64,000 nucleotides of DNA from Silurus meridionalis (lineage: Eukaryota; Chordata; Actinopteri; Siluriformes; Siluridae). The stretch is from positions 15,717,889 through 15,781,888 of the forward strand of contig NC_060896.1 in the NCBI RefSeq assembly GCF_014805685.1, in the 5' to 3' direction. The notes under the pieces are model-generated. The model searched no databases. It was not told the DNA's origin and saw only the letters and a program-made list of their open reading frames with translations. The position numbers and the translations under genes are program-made. Shown one piece after another: positions 25,394 through 35,301 of this stretch. Numbering within the stretch: the first letter of the stretch is position 1; each line of letters begins with the position of its first letter.

Positions 25394-27586
25394 AATTTAA
25401 TAATACGTTCCATTCACTTGAATGGGCTTCCAAACGTTCGGCAGGCAATTATTTCGTATAACAGACCGTTGCTAATAATAATTGACCGCTGTCTGTCTGT
25501 CAATACTATGAATGGTAACAAATAAGTAATAATAATTTATAATTATAAATAAAAAACTTGTCTTCGAATTGCAATTCATTGATTTTAGTAAGTTTAGGTT
25601 AACAATAATTTTTTTTTCTTATTTGACCTATACTCCACAATTTCACAAATATTTACAGAATAGTTTTATTCTTCCAATGATCAGTACCAGCTATTCAAAA
25701 TATATAATTTAGTGCATTTTACAATGAAAGAAATTTGAGCAGAATGAAGTTCAAGTTATTGTTGGTGTGGCCCTCTGACACAATTCAGGTTTCTCATGTG
25801 GCCTGTTGTAAAAATCAATTGCCCACCCCTGAAATAGATGAACAGCTGTTCCCTACCAAGGTTCGTTGTCCATTCACACAGTATATCGCAACCAAGCCAG
25901 ACAAATTTGGGATCAAGTTCTGGATGGCCACGGATTTGGAGACCAAATATGTCTGCAATGCATCTCTCTCTCTTTCTCTCTCTCTCTCTCTGCTTTTACA
26001 GTGTGGTATACACGTGTTTACCCAAATGGCACGGATGTATTCCGTAAGAGCAGCAACATGCAGGTGGCCAGTAGTGTTTTTTTACAATATGCTGGACCTG
26101 ACGGTGGTGAATGCCTACATTTTGCACAAGGCATGCACAGGGTGGACAGGCAAATGAAGATTGTTTGAGTTTTCTTCTGGCCTCTGAGCTACTCTGAGTA
26201 AAGAAATGCAAATGTGCCAGGCCTCACAGGTAATGGGTGTGTTTGCACAACAAAAGCAGGAGAACAATGGAGCTGCAGGCCTGTGAAAATCTCAGCAGGG
26301 GTGCTACTAGGTGTGAGGGCCAGGGAATTTACACAAATTTGCGCAGGTTTAGTGTTAAATAAAGAAAACCAAACAAACATTAAATCACAAAACCCAAAAA
26401 TAAAGGGTAAAGAAGGACAGCAGTGACCAAATGCAGTTCCTAAAAAAAAACAAAATAAAGCATTAGAACTGCATAATCACATCATAACTAAAAAAAAAAA
26501 AAACCCTACGAACCCCTCCGTTTAACCAGGCCTGCACAACAATACCACACTCAAATGGCAAACAAACAGCACATCCACAGTCCAGCCGCCAAAGAGCAAA
26601 TCTGATCACCCTAAAACCAAACTCTTACCGATTAAAAAGCAGGATAGCAACCAAACACCAAAAGGGGAAAATTATCCTCCCTTACCTCTTATTAAATGCA
26701 CAACACTTGCACATGAAGGATAAACGCAGCCTATGGAAGAGAAAAAACCCCATAAAACAATACTTCTTTCCACCTGAACACAAAAGAAAACATCGATTGC
26801 TCACCTTATTAGAGAAGAAATCTGACGATGAAACAAACAGACAATCAAGCAGCAACCATTCCTCACAGCTGCTCAGACACTTTATAAGAGTACGGAATCC
26901 GAAGCGTTTGTTCATTCGCTCACGCTAATCGGGACACTTCCTCTTAAAGGGGCAATGCACTCACTGGGGCCTACCTCTTAAAGGGGCTACGCTTTTTTAT
27001 GCTTTTAAAAAAAAGGTACATTTTAAGATAAAAGGCCCCATAAAGGACCTCACTACAATCTACCCCCCTTTTGTTATCGGCGCCCCGACGATAAGAGAAA
27101 AACTAAATCCATGGCCTAAAAACAGCCAATGTCATATTACTAGACCCAGGGACTTGAGAGGCTGCAGCCCTATCAACTCTACTTATAGCTACTGGCAAAT
27201 GATGAGGATTGGAATGTCTTCCTGCAGTCTCTCTGGTACTCCGTCTGGGCTGAAATCCACTAGTACTAGGAACAGAATCCCAACTTTCGTCCGTGTGATT
27301 TACATCTTCATCAACGACTGGGACACCCACTTCTTGACTCAAGGTACGTTCAACAAGATCCAAAATTGGGGCCTCTTCTACAGACTGAGGAGCAATCCAC
27401 CAATCTCCCTCCAGCTCTTCATCACCTACTGATTAACCAGTATCTGTTGATGGACCCGGGGATGCGGGTGGCAAGTTGACAGGTGCAGCTCGAAGATGGA
27501 CACAATGCACATGTTTGACATTACCACTTCCATGAAGGGGCAAGATGGAATAGACAGCCCCACCGTCCTTGGGGGCTTTAATTATT

Positions 27587-28546
27587 CTATAAACTGTAGG
27601 CCCCCCAAACATCTTGGATTTTTGCTCTTCCTCGAATATCATTAGCTCGAAGATAGACCAGCTCACCTTCCCTGAAACCCACAGAAGTCACCTGCTGGTC
27701 ATGACGCTCCTTCCGAAGGACTGCAGCAGCTTTCAGCCGTTCCTTAGCTGTATCAAAAGCTATTTGCAGACGTTGGCGATGCTCTTGCACCCACTCACTC
27801 ACAGATCCTGTTACTGGCTCCTTAACTCTACCCAAAAGAAAGTCAACAGGTAAATGAGGTTCTTGACCAAACATTAAAAAATAAGGGGACTCGCCTGTAG
27901 ATTGATGAATAGTGGTATTATATGAAAAAATCATCTGGGGGAGATAAAGGGGCCAATCATGCTTCTGATCTGGCTGAAGAGTTCTCAGAAGGCCATGCAA
28001 CGTCCTATTAAATCGTTCGCACTGTCCATTTCCTTGAGGATGATAAGGAGAAGTGCGGGTCTTCTGGATTCCATAGAGTTCACACAACTGCTGAATTAGA
28101 GCACTTTCAAAATTTCGACCTTGGTCGGAGTGGATCTGACAGGCACCCCAAACTTATAGAACCACTCTTGAACAAGTACTCTTGCCACTGTAGGGGCCCG
28201 TTGATCTCTAGTAGAAACTGCCTGGGTAAACTTAGAAGACATCAGTCATAATTAAGACATGCTCTCTTCCATCCCTTGAGCGATCGAGAAAGGTGAAATC
28301 TATGGCCAAGATCTGATTTGGTCTAGAGGCCAACAGATGCCCCATTGGAGTACGAGTTATGGATGGAAGGGGTTTTGCCATAGCACATCGCTGACAGCGC
28401 TGGCACCACTGTTTTATGTGTTCATACATCCCTGGCCAATAGCACCTCTGCCGCACCAACTCCGTTGTCCTCTCGATGCCCTGGTGCCCGTGACCCTGAT
28501 GCAACTGCTGCAATACTTCTTCCCTCAAGGCTTCAGGTAGGATCAA
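27587..28546 (-). pseudogene. Ty3-D integrase, frameshifted
   Basis: 28546-28232 holds the H2C2 zinc finger (HQGHGHQGIERT ... CQRCQRC) and the first core Asp region (ILAIDFTFLDRS). After a gap with frame changes (28231-28088), 28087-27587 carries SPYHPQGNGQCERFNRTL (the Glu region of the DDE core), ESPYFLMFGQEPHLPVDF and a C-terminal part. It would insert cDNA into the genome; broken in this copy. Confidence 0.82.
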
Positions 28547-28757
28547 CTGGTATTGTTCTTCACCACCATCAGGCCGGTGGAATCTACGATACAGGAGCCC
28601 CTCTCAATCAAACAAACGATCCCACTGCCGTACCAGTTCTTGAACAGACCTAGAAAGTCTTTTCCATTCCAACCGATCAGGGCTTCTTTTCTGATGCCAA
28701 AAATTAAGAAAAGGGCCTATAACTGGATCCTGTTGCTGAAGAGTGATCAAGTGATTG

Positions 28758-30815
28758 TCATGACTTGGCATCAATCTCCAAAATAAAAGGCAGAGAAAAG
28801 TCTGCATAAGCCAACACTGGGGCAGTGGTCAGGGAGACTTTTAAGTTATTAAAACTCTCTTCACACTCCTTAGTCCATGCAGTTCCTATTGGGTGCCTTG
28901 CACCCGTCTTATGGTGTTTGCCAGTAAGCGTAGCAACCAGATGATGCAATGGTGCTGCTAATTTGGAGAAACCCTCCACAAAACGTCTATAATAACTGGC
29001 GAATCCAAGGAATGATCTCAGCTCGGACACTGTGGTGGGATGACCCCAAGTTGACACAGCCGCTACCTTTTCAGGGTCGGTGGAAACACCCTCTTCAGTG
29101 ATCACATGGCCAAGATACTTCACTTCTGTTTGAAAGAAGCAGCATTTTTCCAGCTTAACTTTTAGTCCCTCCTTCTGTAGTCTAGACAGCACGGACTCCA
29201 ACCGGACAAGGTGCTGATCTACGGTAGATGAAACCACAATAACATCATCCAGGTACAACAGTAAAGACTGAAAATGTTGTGCACCGAAAAGCCGTTCCAT
29301 AAGTCTCTGGAATGTACTAGGTGCATTGCAGAGGCCAAAGGGCATACGATTGAATTCAAAAAGTCCAAATGGCGTGCAGAATGCAGTCTTCCCCTTATCC
29401 TTCTCAGCCACGGGCACCTGGTTGTATCCACTGGCCAAATCTAAGGTAGAGAACCATTTAGCCCCAGAAAGTGCATCCAGGGATTCTTCAATGCGTGGCA
29501 ATGGAAAGGCATCTCGACGAGTCTTACTGTTTAGCTGTCTATAGTCCACACACATCCGCAGGCTGCCGTCTTTCTTTTTAACAAGAACTATAGGGGATGC
29601 ATAAGGACTGCAGCTCTCCCGAATCACCTGGGCCTCTAAAAGCTGGTTTATATGGGCCTTAACAGTATCATAATCAGATGGAGGTATACGTCTGTACCTC
29701 TGCCGAACAGGCACATCATCGACTAAGGGAATTTCATGCATTATAAGATTTGTACATCCCAAGTCACCCTCATGTGCTGAAAAGACAGAAGCATATTTAT
29801 TCAACAAGTCTCTCACCTTCAGCTGATCTAACGCAGACAACGCCTGCAGATCTACAGATTTTATAATCTCATGCATGGGGTCTACCTGACCTACGTGGGA
29901 ATTTACCATAGCTACCTCTAGATCATTGGATTCAGTGTATACTTCTGAAATCCCTGCCGGTAAACTGACAATTTGAGCTTGATGTAACATCCCTAATGGA
30001 CATCGGGGACGAAGCTTTACAGCAGTCCTATTAACATTCACTACGGGGACATAGGCTGTACCCCTACACCCCTTGACTACAGCTGGATAAAGTACTAGAC
30101 CTGACAGAAGAGAAGTACATCCAGAAGACGGCTCAAAAAGTGCAGTATTAGCTAATGAAAACACCTGCTGGGAGCATGTAACTGCAATAAACCTCACAGA
30201 CTCAGCATATCTACCCCTAACCCTAGCCAAACACCCAGTACGCTCAGGCTGAGTTTGATGGCATAACTGAAGGGCTTGTTGCAAAACATCAGGAGCCTGC
30301 GTGACCTGTGGGAGGGCAAATAAATCCGGACCGTAGTGCCCAAATAACTCAGTGTAACATTCCCTTATAATATTCATGCCCAACACACCAGGCACGCAAG
30401 TTGTGGATGTAGAGGTTTGAGGGCCTCGCACCACCAGGATGCCACGCTTAGGAATAACCCTATCCAGTACTTGAACATCAAGCTCCACATACCCAATGTA
30501 AGGAATGTCAAGACCGTTAGCGGCCTTAAGCTGTAACCACTGACATGCATGAGGAACTTGTGAAAAATGCTGAAAAAAATAGGTATCAGAAATGGTAGAA
30601 ACCATCGACCCAGTGTCTAAAATACATTTTACTTGCACTCCCCCCATTGTCACAGTAATTGATGGACACATACCAACTAATTGAGAAACAGTCTCATTAC
30701 TTACAGGACTGGGCAACCTTGAGCCAGTAATATCCCCTTCTGCTCTGTGGCTCTGCAAAACAGAGGGTGCTAGTTTTCCGTTGGCTGATTGGAAGCCACA
30801 TTCTGTGGCGAGCAA
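28758..30815 (-). CDS. Ty3-D protease, reverse transcriptase and start of RNase H
   Basis: A 685-codon open frame. The protease motif KCILDTGSMVSTI lies near residue 65. RT motifs follow: YASPIVLVKKKDGSLRMCVD, FSTLDLASGYNQVPV (motif A), FNRMPFGLCNAPSTFQ and LLYLDDVIVVSS (catalytic Asp pair), then YLGHVITEEGVSTDPEKV and the connection GFASYYRRFVEGFSKLAAP. The frame ends inside RNase H, after PFILEIDAKS (usually DAS). Downstream RNase H and integrase are in other frames. Confidence 0.85.
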   Translation of the reverse strand: MLATECGFQSANGKLAPSVLQSHRAEGDITGSRLPSPVSNETVSQLVGMCPSITVTMGGVQVKCILDTGSMVSTISDTYFFQHFSQVPHACQWLQLKAANGLDIPYIGYVELDVQVLDRVIPKRGILVVRGPQTSTSTTCVPGVLGMNIIRECYTELFGHYGPDLFALPQVTQAPDVLQQALQLCHQTQPERTGCLARVRGRYAESVRFIAVTCSQQVFSLANTALFEPSSGCTSLLSGLVLYPAVVKGCRGTAYVPVVNVNRTAVKLRPRCPLGMLHQAQIVSLPAGISEVYTESNDLEVAMVNSHVGQVDPMHEIIKSVDLQALSALDQLKVRDLLNKYASVFSAHEGDLGCTNLIMHEIPLVDDVPVRQRYRRIPPSDYDTVKAHINQLLEAQVIRESCSPYASPIVLVKKKDGSLRMCVDYRQLNSKTRRDAFPLPRIEESLDALSGAKWFSTLDLASGYNQVPVAEKDKGKTAFCTPFGLFEFNRMPFGLCNAPSTFQRLMERLFGAQHFQSLLLYLDDVIVVSSTVDQHLVRLESVLSRLQKEGLKVKLEKCCFFQTEVKYLGHVITEEGVSTDPEKVAAVSTWGHPTTVSELRSFLGFASYYRRFVEGFSKLAAPLHHLVATLTGKHHKTGARHPIGTAWTKECEESFNNLKVSLTTAPVLAYADFSLPFILEIDAKS

Positions 30816-31832
30816 GGCTGCACACGAGGCTGATGGTGCCGAGCCTGCAAAACACGCTCATTATCACAACTACTAGCAAAATGGCCCGGCTGCTGACAAC
30901 GTCTACATATTATTGGGGCATTACGTGACAGTGAAGTGTGTGTACGAGGTTGCTGCAAAGACATAAACCGTTCAGAAAGTTCTTTAAGCTGTTGCTGTTG
31001 TTTCAACATCATCTCTTTCAATTCTGCTAATTCAGATATCTGGATAGAGGGCTGCTGCTGTACACTATTATCCTTAAAAGTCTGTATGGCACAAATGGAT
31101 GGAACAGAATGACTCCTAGCTCTATCAATAATAGGTCTACCTTCCCGTTCCCATCGAATTGCTTCAGCCCTTACATCAAGTAGTGTGCGACCTGGTTTAG
31201 CTCGGACCGTCTGCTTCAAAGTCCTGCGAAGATTAGGATCATTAACATGTTCAACAAACTGATCTCTAAGTAAAACAGCAGAATTAGGCAGTCCATTAGG
31301 TGCACACTTAACCACTCTTTCCATTAAACTAAACAGGGCATGTGAATACTCTTGTAAGGACTCTCCTCTAGCTGCTTCCTAGAGAAAAGTCCTCCTGTAA
31401 GGCAACATAAGATTGAGAACAACCATATAGTTCTTGCAAAATGGACAAGATCTTTTCAGGATCTTCCGCTCTTCCTTAGATCTATACCTTATTTCATTTT
31501 AGCTTCTCCTCCAAATGATCATAAATAAAATAAGCTTGATCTATTGGGGCTAAATGTCGAGCCCGAATACTTGCACGTACCTCTTCAATCCATTCAACAA
31601 TATTGAGCCCTACATTACCACGGAACAAGGGACATTTTCTCTCTCGTGGCACATATAAAAGACTTTCAGAGCCCGTTGTTGGGGTAAAATTATTATGTGA
31701 ACCAGGGTTGTTAGAATCAGAGGCCCCTGATGAAGGTACTAATGTCACCTCAGTCCGTTCATGTACAAGTCTCTCATTTTCTGCCCTTAACTGGATCACC
31801 AAGTCTCGAAGCTCCTGCAGCTCGTTGTCCAT
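30770..31832 (-). pseudogene. Ty3-D Gag, broken
   Basis: 31832-31494 starts MDNELQELRDLVIQLRAEN (coiled coil) and includes RKCPLFRGNVGLNIVEWIEE, the capsid start. After a disrupted stretch (31493-31325), 31324-30770 has FVEHVNDPNLRRTLKQ and a CCHC zinc knuckle, CRRCQQPGHFASSC. Its end overlaps the start of the pol frame in another register, suggesting frameshift or separate expression of pol. Confidence 0.8.
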
Positions 31833-32027
31833 CTTAATGAAGACCAGGAAATCGTGTCCACCAGAAGCCTCTTACAATGCTTGTTGAATAGTGAAGTTTG
31901 ATACACCGCTGTCCTTCTAAACAAACAAAAAAAAAAAAAAACACAACAACAACCAAAAAGAACTACAGGGGGACAAAAATAAAGAAAAATGTCTCCGTTT
32001 ATACACGTCCTGCCGACTACGCCAGAT

Positions 32028-33410
32028 TGTAGCGTGAGGGGCCCAAAAGACCCCAATATGTACTTGTTACTCAACTATGCCACCCTGGGATCTACCCATG
32101 GGAAATACTAATTTAAATTAAACAGGTTCAGTGTGTACCAAATAAAAAGGAACAGAGACAGATTTCTTATTTTAGTGTTGAATTTTATTAACCTCCTCAA
32201 CACATCCAGAATCAGTTAAAATATAAACCTTTATTATTGGTACCTTATTTTATTTAAAACTGCAACATGAATCATATTAAAAGGATACCAACTGTTACAA
32301 TTACCAATTAACACCAAACATTCCAGTGGATACAAAGGAAGACTGACAGGCCACGGGTGCAGGCCCACTTTAACCCCAAAAGGTTCACTCAAAATGGTGC
32401 CTGTAAAGAAAACCACATCAACACACACGCGCACACCCACACACACGCAAAGTGCCACACACCGTAAATTCATAAAATTCACACAGCATGCAGTGTAAAC
32501 CGTAGCACAGATTCCACCATCAAAGGACCAACACCCACAATCCAACCAGTGCTCCCAGATGATCCACTGGAAAGGAACAGATACACAAAATCAGTTGGTT
32601 ATCATACAGTAAAATATCTGCAAATAATCCCCCTATATTCTTTTTAACAATCAGCTAAACACAGCATCCATACAACGTGATGGGTGCCTTAAATAAAGAA
32701 AACCAAACAAACATTAAATCACAAAACCCAAAAATAAAGGGTAAAGAAGGACAGCAGTGACCAAATGCAGTTCCTAAAAAACAAAATAAAACATTAGAAC
32801 TGCATAATCACATCATAACTAAAAAAACACACGTTTAGCATTATTTATTAAAAAAACCCTACGAACCCCTCCGTTTAACCAGGCCTGCACAACAATACCA
32901 CACTCAAATGGCAAACAAACAGCACATCCACAGTCCAGCCGCCAAAGAGCAAATCTGATCACCCTAAAACCAAACTCTTACAGATTAAAAAGCAGGATAG
33001 CAACCAAACACCAAAAGGGGAAAATTATCCTCCCTTACCTCTTATTAAATGCACAACACTTGCACATGAAGGATAAACGCAGCCTATGGAAGAGAAAAAA
33101 CACCACAAAACAATACTTCTTTCTACCTGAACACAAAAGAAAACATCGATTGCTCACCTTATTAGAGAAGAAATCTGACGATGAAACAAACAGACAACCA
33201 AGCAGCAACCATTCCTCACAGCTGCTCAGACACTTTATAAGAGTACGGAATCCGAAGCGTTTATTCATTCGCTCACGCTAATCGGGACACTCCCTCTTAA
33301 AGGGGCAATGCACTCACTGGGGCCTACCTCTTAAAGTGGCTACGCTTTTTTATGCTTTTAAAAAAAAGGTACATTTTAAGATAAAAGGCCCCATAAAGGA
33401 CCTCACTACA
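32028..33410 (-). repeat. 5' LTR of Ty3-D
   Basis: About 1.38 kb. TATA-like ACTCTTATAAAGTG lies near 33240-33230. Downstream is a 45-base segment (33083-33039) bounded by CCATAG acceptor-like and GTAAGG donor-like signals, preceded by a donor-like AATAAG/GTGAGC at 33158-33152, suggesting a spliced leader. Unlike Ty3-A and Ty3-B, no spliced copy of these exons occurs in the LTR. The other LTR copy aligns throughout, with small indels in CA runs. Confidence 0.85.
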
Positions 33411-33913
33411 AAGAGGATCGGGGATCTGCAGGCTCTGTCCGTGGCCCCATCTCGCCTGGTGTTTGCCCCTGGCATGGCCAGAGTGTTTCTCTATCCAAAA
33501 CCTGGGTACGTACCTTCGGCTCCCTCACGTCCTGTCGTGTTACCGGCATTCTGCCCTCTTCCGTTTACGGCCCCCGACCAGGAGCGACAGCACCGACTGT
33601 GTCTGGTGCGAGGAAGTCGGAGCAGCTGCTTGTCTGCTATTGCCCTAACAGGAAAGGTTTCCCGGCCAATAAGCAGACTTTGAGCAGATGGGTAGTGGAT
33701 TCGATTGTGTCGGCTCACGAGTCCTCTGGCCTCCCCGCCCTGCTCGGGGTTCGAGCTCACTCCACCCGGAGTGTGGCGGCCTCTACGGCCTGGTCCGCTG
33801 GAGTGCCACTTCAGGACATCTGTGATGCTGCTCACTGGTTTTATGACCTTGACCTCAGAGCCACCCCGGGCTCCTCTGTCCTACGTGCTGGTGCCGAGGC
33901 CCTCACTCTCTAG
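33411..33913 (+). pseudogene. DIRS tyrosine recombinase, catalytic part
   Basis: KRIGDLQALSV carries the first catalytic Arg, GVRAHSTRSVAAS the His-x-x-Arg box and FYDLDLRATPGSS the Tyr. About nine residues usual between the tryptophan of DAAHW and the FY are missing, and frames shift near 33600. The TAG stop (33911-33913) is part of the TAGG target duplication of the next element. The recombinase would normally insert circular DIRS DNA. Confidence 0.78.
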
Positions 33914-34111
33914 GTGTAGCAGGGATATGTTGTTACACCAGATTATAATTTTTTTTGTTATTTTTTTTATTATATTATTTGTTTTTATTACCATCTGTTT
34001 TGGGGTATTTTATTTTGAAAATGTTACGGGCTTTTATTAAATATAGTATGTACGCCAGCTTACGTCATACGTAGTGAGCGGTTCAACTCGCAGCGCAATT
34101 GGAAGTTCGTC

Positions 34112-34577
34112 CTCTTTCCTGCAATGGCACTAGAGGAGAGAGGTACGATTTCATGAGCCCTGTTTATCTGGTGTTAAACAGTGTTATAAGTGTTCATTTC
34201 ATGTTTAAATGATTAAATGTGAGAGAGTATTCTATGTGATGTTATATTTGATCATTAGTTCAAGTTATTAATGTGGTAAATGTAGTTTATTTGAGTATTG
34301 TTAACAAGTGAACAGAGCATTGTGTAAGACTGCAATTATGTGTGTGCGTTGCACGTGCGAGAGATGTGTTAGCAGCTAAGCGGCTAACATCTCAAATAAG
34401 TACTGTTTACGTGTATTTTTGGGGCACACTAACGATAAATCCTAGTCTTTTGATATCTATTATACTCTGCATTTATTATTATTATTGTGTACTTAATATG
34501 TATTTTGTGGTTAACAGGCAGACTAAATGAGAATTGTGGATAACAGTGCCTGTCTGTTTATATGTTTTGCTACACAG
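34112..34577 (+). promoter_or_regulatory. Intron-bearing leader segment in the Ty3-A 5' LTR (exon1-intron1-exon2)
   Basis: Exon 1 is 34112-34142 (31 nt, starting CTCTTTCC), intron 1 is 34143-34517 (donor GTACGA, acceptor GGTTAACAG), and exon 2 is 34518-34577 (60 nt), followed by a strong donor GTAAGT at 34578. The boundaries are deduced from the precise spliced copy at 34727-34817. Exon 1 begins with a pyrimidine run resembling a 5' TOP start and contains ATGGCACTAGAGG, a possible short upstream ORF. Confidence 0.85.
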
Positions 34578-34726
34578 GTAAGTCAATTGGTATTTATGAG
34601 ACAATAATACTGTTGTATATTTCTACATAATAATTATAATGCTGTTGCATATTTCTATATGATAATTATAAGGTTGTGAATTATTTTTATATAATGTGTG
34701 TTGTAAAGTGTGTTTGTGTTACTCTG

Positions 34727-34817
34727 CTCTTTCCCGCAATAGCACTGGAGGACAGAGGCAGACTAAATGAGAATTGTGGATAACAGTGCCTGTCTGTTTA
34801 TATGTTTTGCTACACAG
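34727..34817 (+). repeat. Spliced copy of exon 1 + exon 2 in the Ty3-A 5' LTR
   Basis: 34727-34757 repeats exon 1 (27 of 31 identical) and joins directly to 34758-34817, which repeats exon 2 (60 of 60 identical). Intron 1 is absent. It runs on into AGGAGAGAGGC (34818), the rest of the leader. The left edge of similarity is sharp, at CTCTTTCC, as expected at a transcription start. Confidence 0.9.
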
Positions 34818-35301
34818 AGGAGAGAGGCACAGAAAATAAATCTCCCCGCCAAACCAGCTTTTGTGTGGAAAATCCTTATTTATTTACCATCAAAAATTAA
34901 CACAACGCAGAGGAACAGCCGCTACAAAACTGGTGCCGTGACCCGGATCGCCTGGTTGATCGCTGTTGACCGCCGGGTTTGTTGACGTGGAGTGTGATGG
35001 GGTGCTGGAGCGGGCCAGATCGTCGAGGAGAGTCACCATCTAATGGTTTTAACAGTACTGTGTGTTGAAGGTACCTCACTTCATCAGTTGATTTTTTTTT
35101 TTTTGGAGGACTAGGAAAAATAAAAAGAATAAAGTGGACTGCGTCTTATATGGGGTTAAAGGGCAATTTATTAATTTTTTTCTTCCCTTATTCATAATTT
35201 TTCTTTTTTTTTATTATTCCATTGTGAGTCAAAAGGTTTCTTTAAATATTAAGTTTTGTTAATATTTTTGTGTTTTGAGAGTATTCTGATGCCTGAGCAG
35301 A

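Larger units (their letters stand above)
22548..25831 (+). mobile_element. hAT (BED-finger type) element inserted in the piggyBac transposase
   Basis: Ends CAGACCTGGGCAAACTACGG (left) and, inverted, CAGGGGTGGGCAATTGAT (right). The flanks are CCATAGAT (22540-22547) and AAATAGAT (25832-25839), 6 of 8 bases identical, and together they reconstitute the piggyBac reading frame site. It holds a transposase N-terminus and a 5'-truncated L2 LINE; the rest of the transposase is missing. Confidence 0.82.
22008..26157 (+). pseudogene. piggyBac transposase, decayed and interrupted
   Basis: Starts MASVSLPRRKNVSAQQAL, with an in-frame TAG about 20 codons in. An acidic N-terminal stretch (EMDEADSDQQATDTSSEE) and TKDGTVW-like and GPTESAK motifs follow, then HLRFDDKEMQVERVKTN near 22405-22460. 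The GEHMTID motif is cut by the hAT at 22548 and resumes at 25835 with EQLFPTKVRCPFTQY and KPDKFGIKFWMATDLET (catalytic region). A TC microsatellite (about 25961-25993) and a C-terminal piece ending VVFFYNMLDLTVVNAYIL (about 26068-26130) complete it. Frameshifts and deletions make it inactive. Confidence 0.8.
21006..26354 (+). mobile_element. piggyBac element with long terminal inverted repeats
   Basis: Flanked by TTAA on both sides (21002-21005 and 26355-26358), the piggyBac target duplication; the other Ty3-D LTR shows the uninterrupted site. The ends start CACTA, and inverted similarity continues with gaps for about 170-190 bp, including GAGATTTTCACAG (21067-21079 and 26281-26293 inverted) and TGTGAGGCCTGGCACATTTG (21131-21150 and 26209-26228 inverted). 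The transposase remnant spans 22008-26157, interrupted by a hAT element. Confidence 0.88.
20342..27057 (-). repeat. 3' LTR of Ty3-D, interrupted
   Basis: The LTR occupies 20342-21005 and 26355-27057. It aligns with 33410-32028 by eye; the gap is exactly the piggyBac element and one TTAA copy. Confidence 0.88.
20342..33410 (-). mobile_element. Ty3 LTR retrotransposon (Ty3-D), minus strand, with an insertion in its 3' LTR
   Basis: The 5' LTR is 33410-32028 (TGTAGTGAGGTCC...CACGCTACA), the primer-binding site starts TGGCGTAGTCGGCAGG at 32024, gag lies at 31832-30770 and pol at 30815-27587. A polypurine tract (AAAAGGGGGGTAGAT, just above 27057) precedes the 3' LTR, 27057-20342, which is split by a piggyBac. 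The 3' LTR lacks its last 14 or so bases at 20342, and no target duplication is visible, so a deletion occurred at that junction. It inserted into the DIRS recombinase gene. Confidence 0.88.
33915..34926 (+). repeat. 5' LTR of Ty3-A
   Basis: 1012 bp. TATA-like TTAAATATAG near 34038, CRE-like TTACGTCATACGTA near 34061, exon 1 from 34112, and AATAAA near 34837 followed by TTTTGTGTGG, a plausible poly(A) signal and GT-rich element. On that reading, R would run from exon 1 to about 34855. Confidence 0.9.

Noticed and set aside
32234..32545. 103-codon Cys/Val-rich frame in the Ty3-D LTR
   Set aside because: Includes a GT repeat, recurs with indels in the other LTR (20532-20857) and has no domain.
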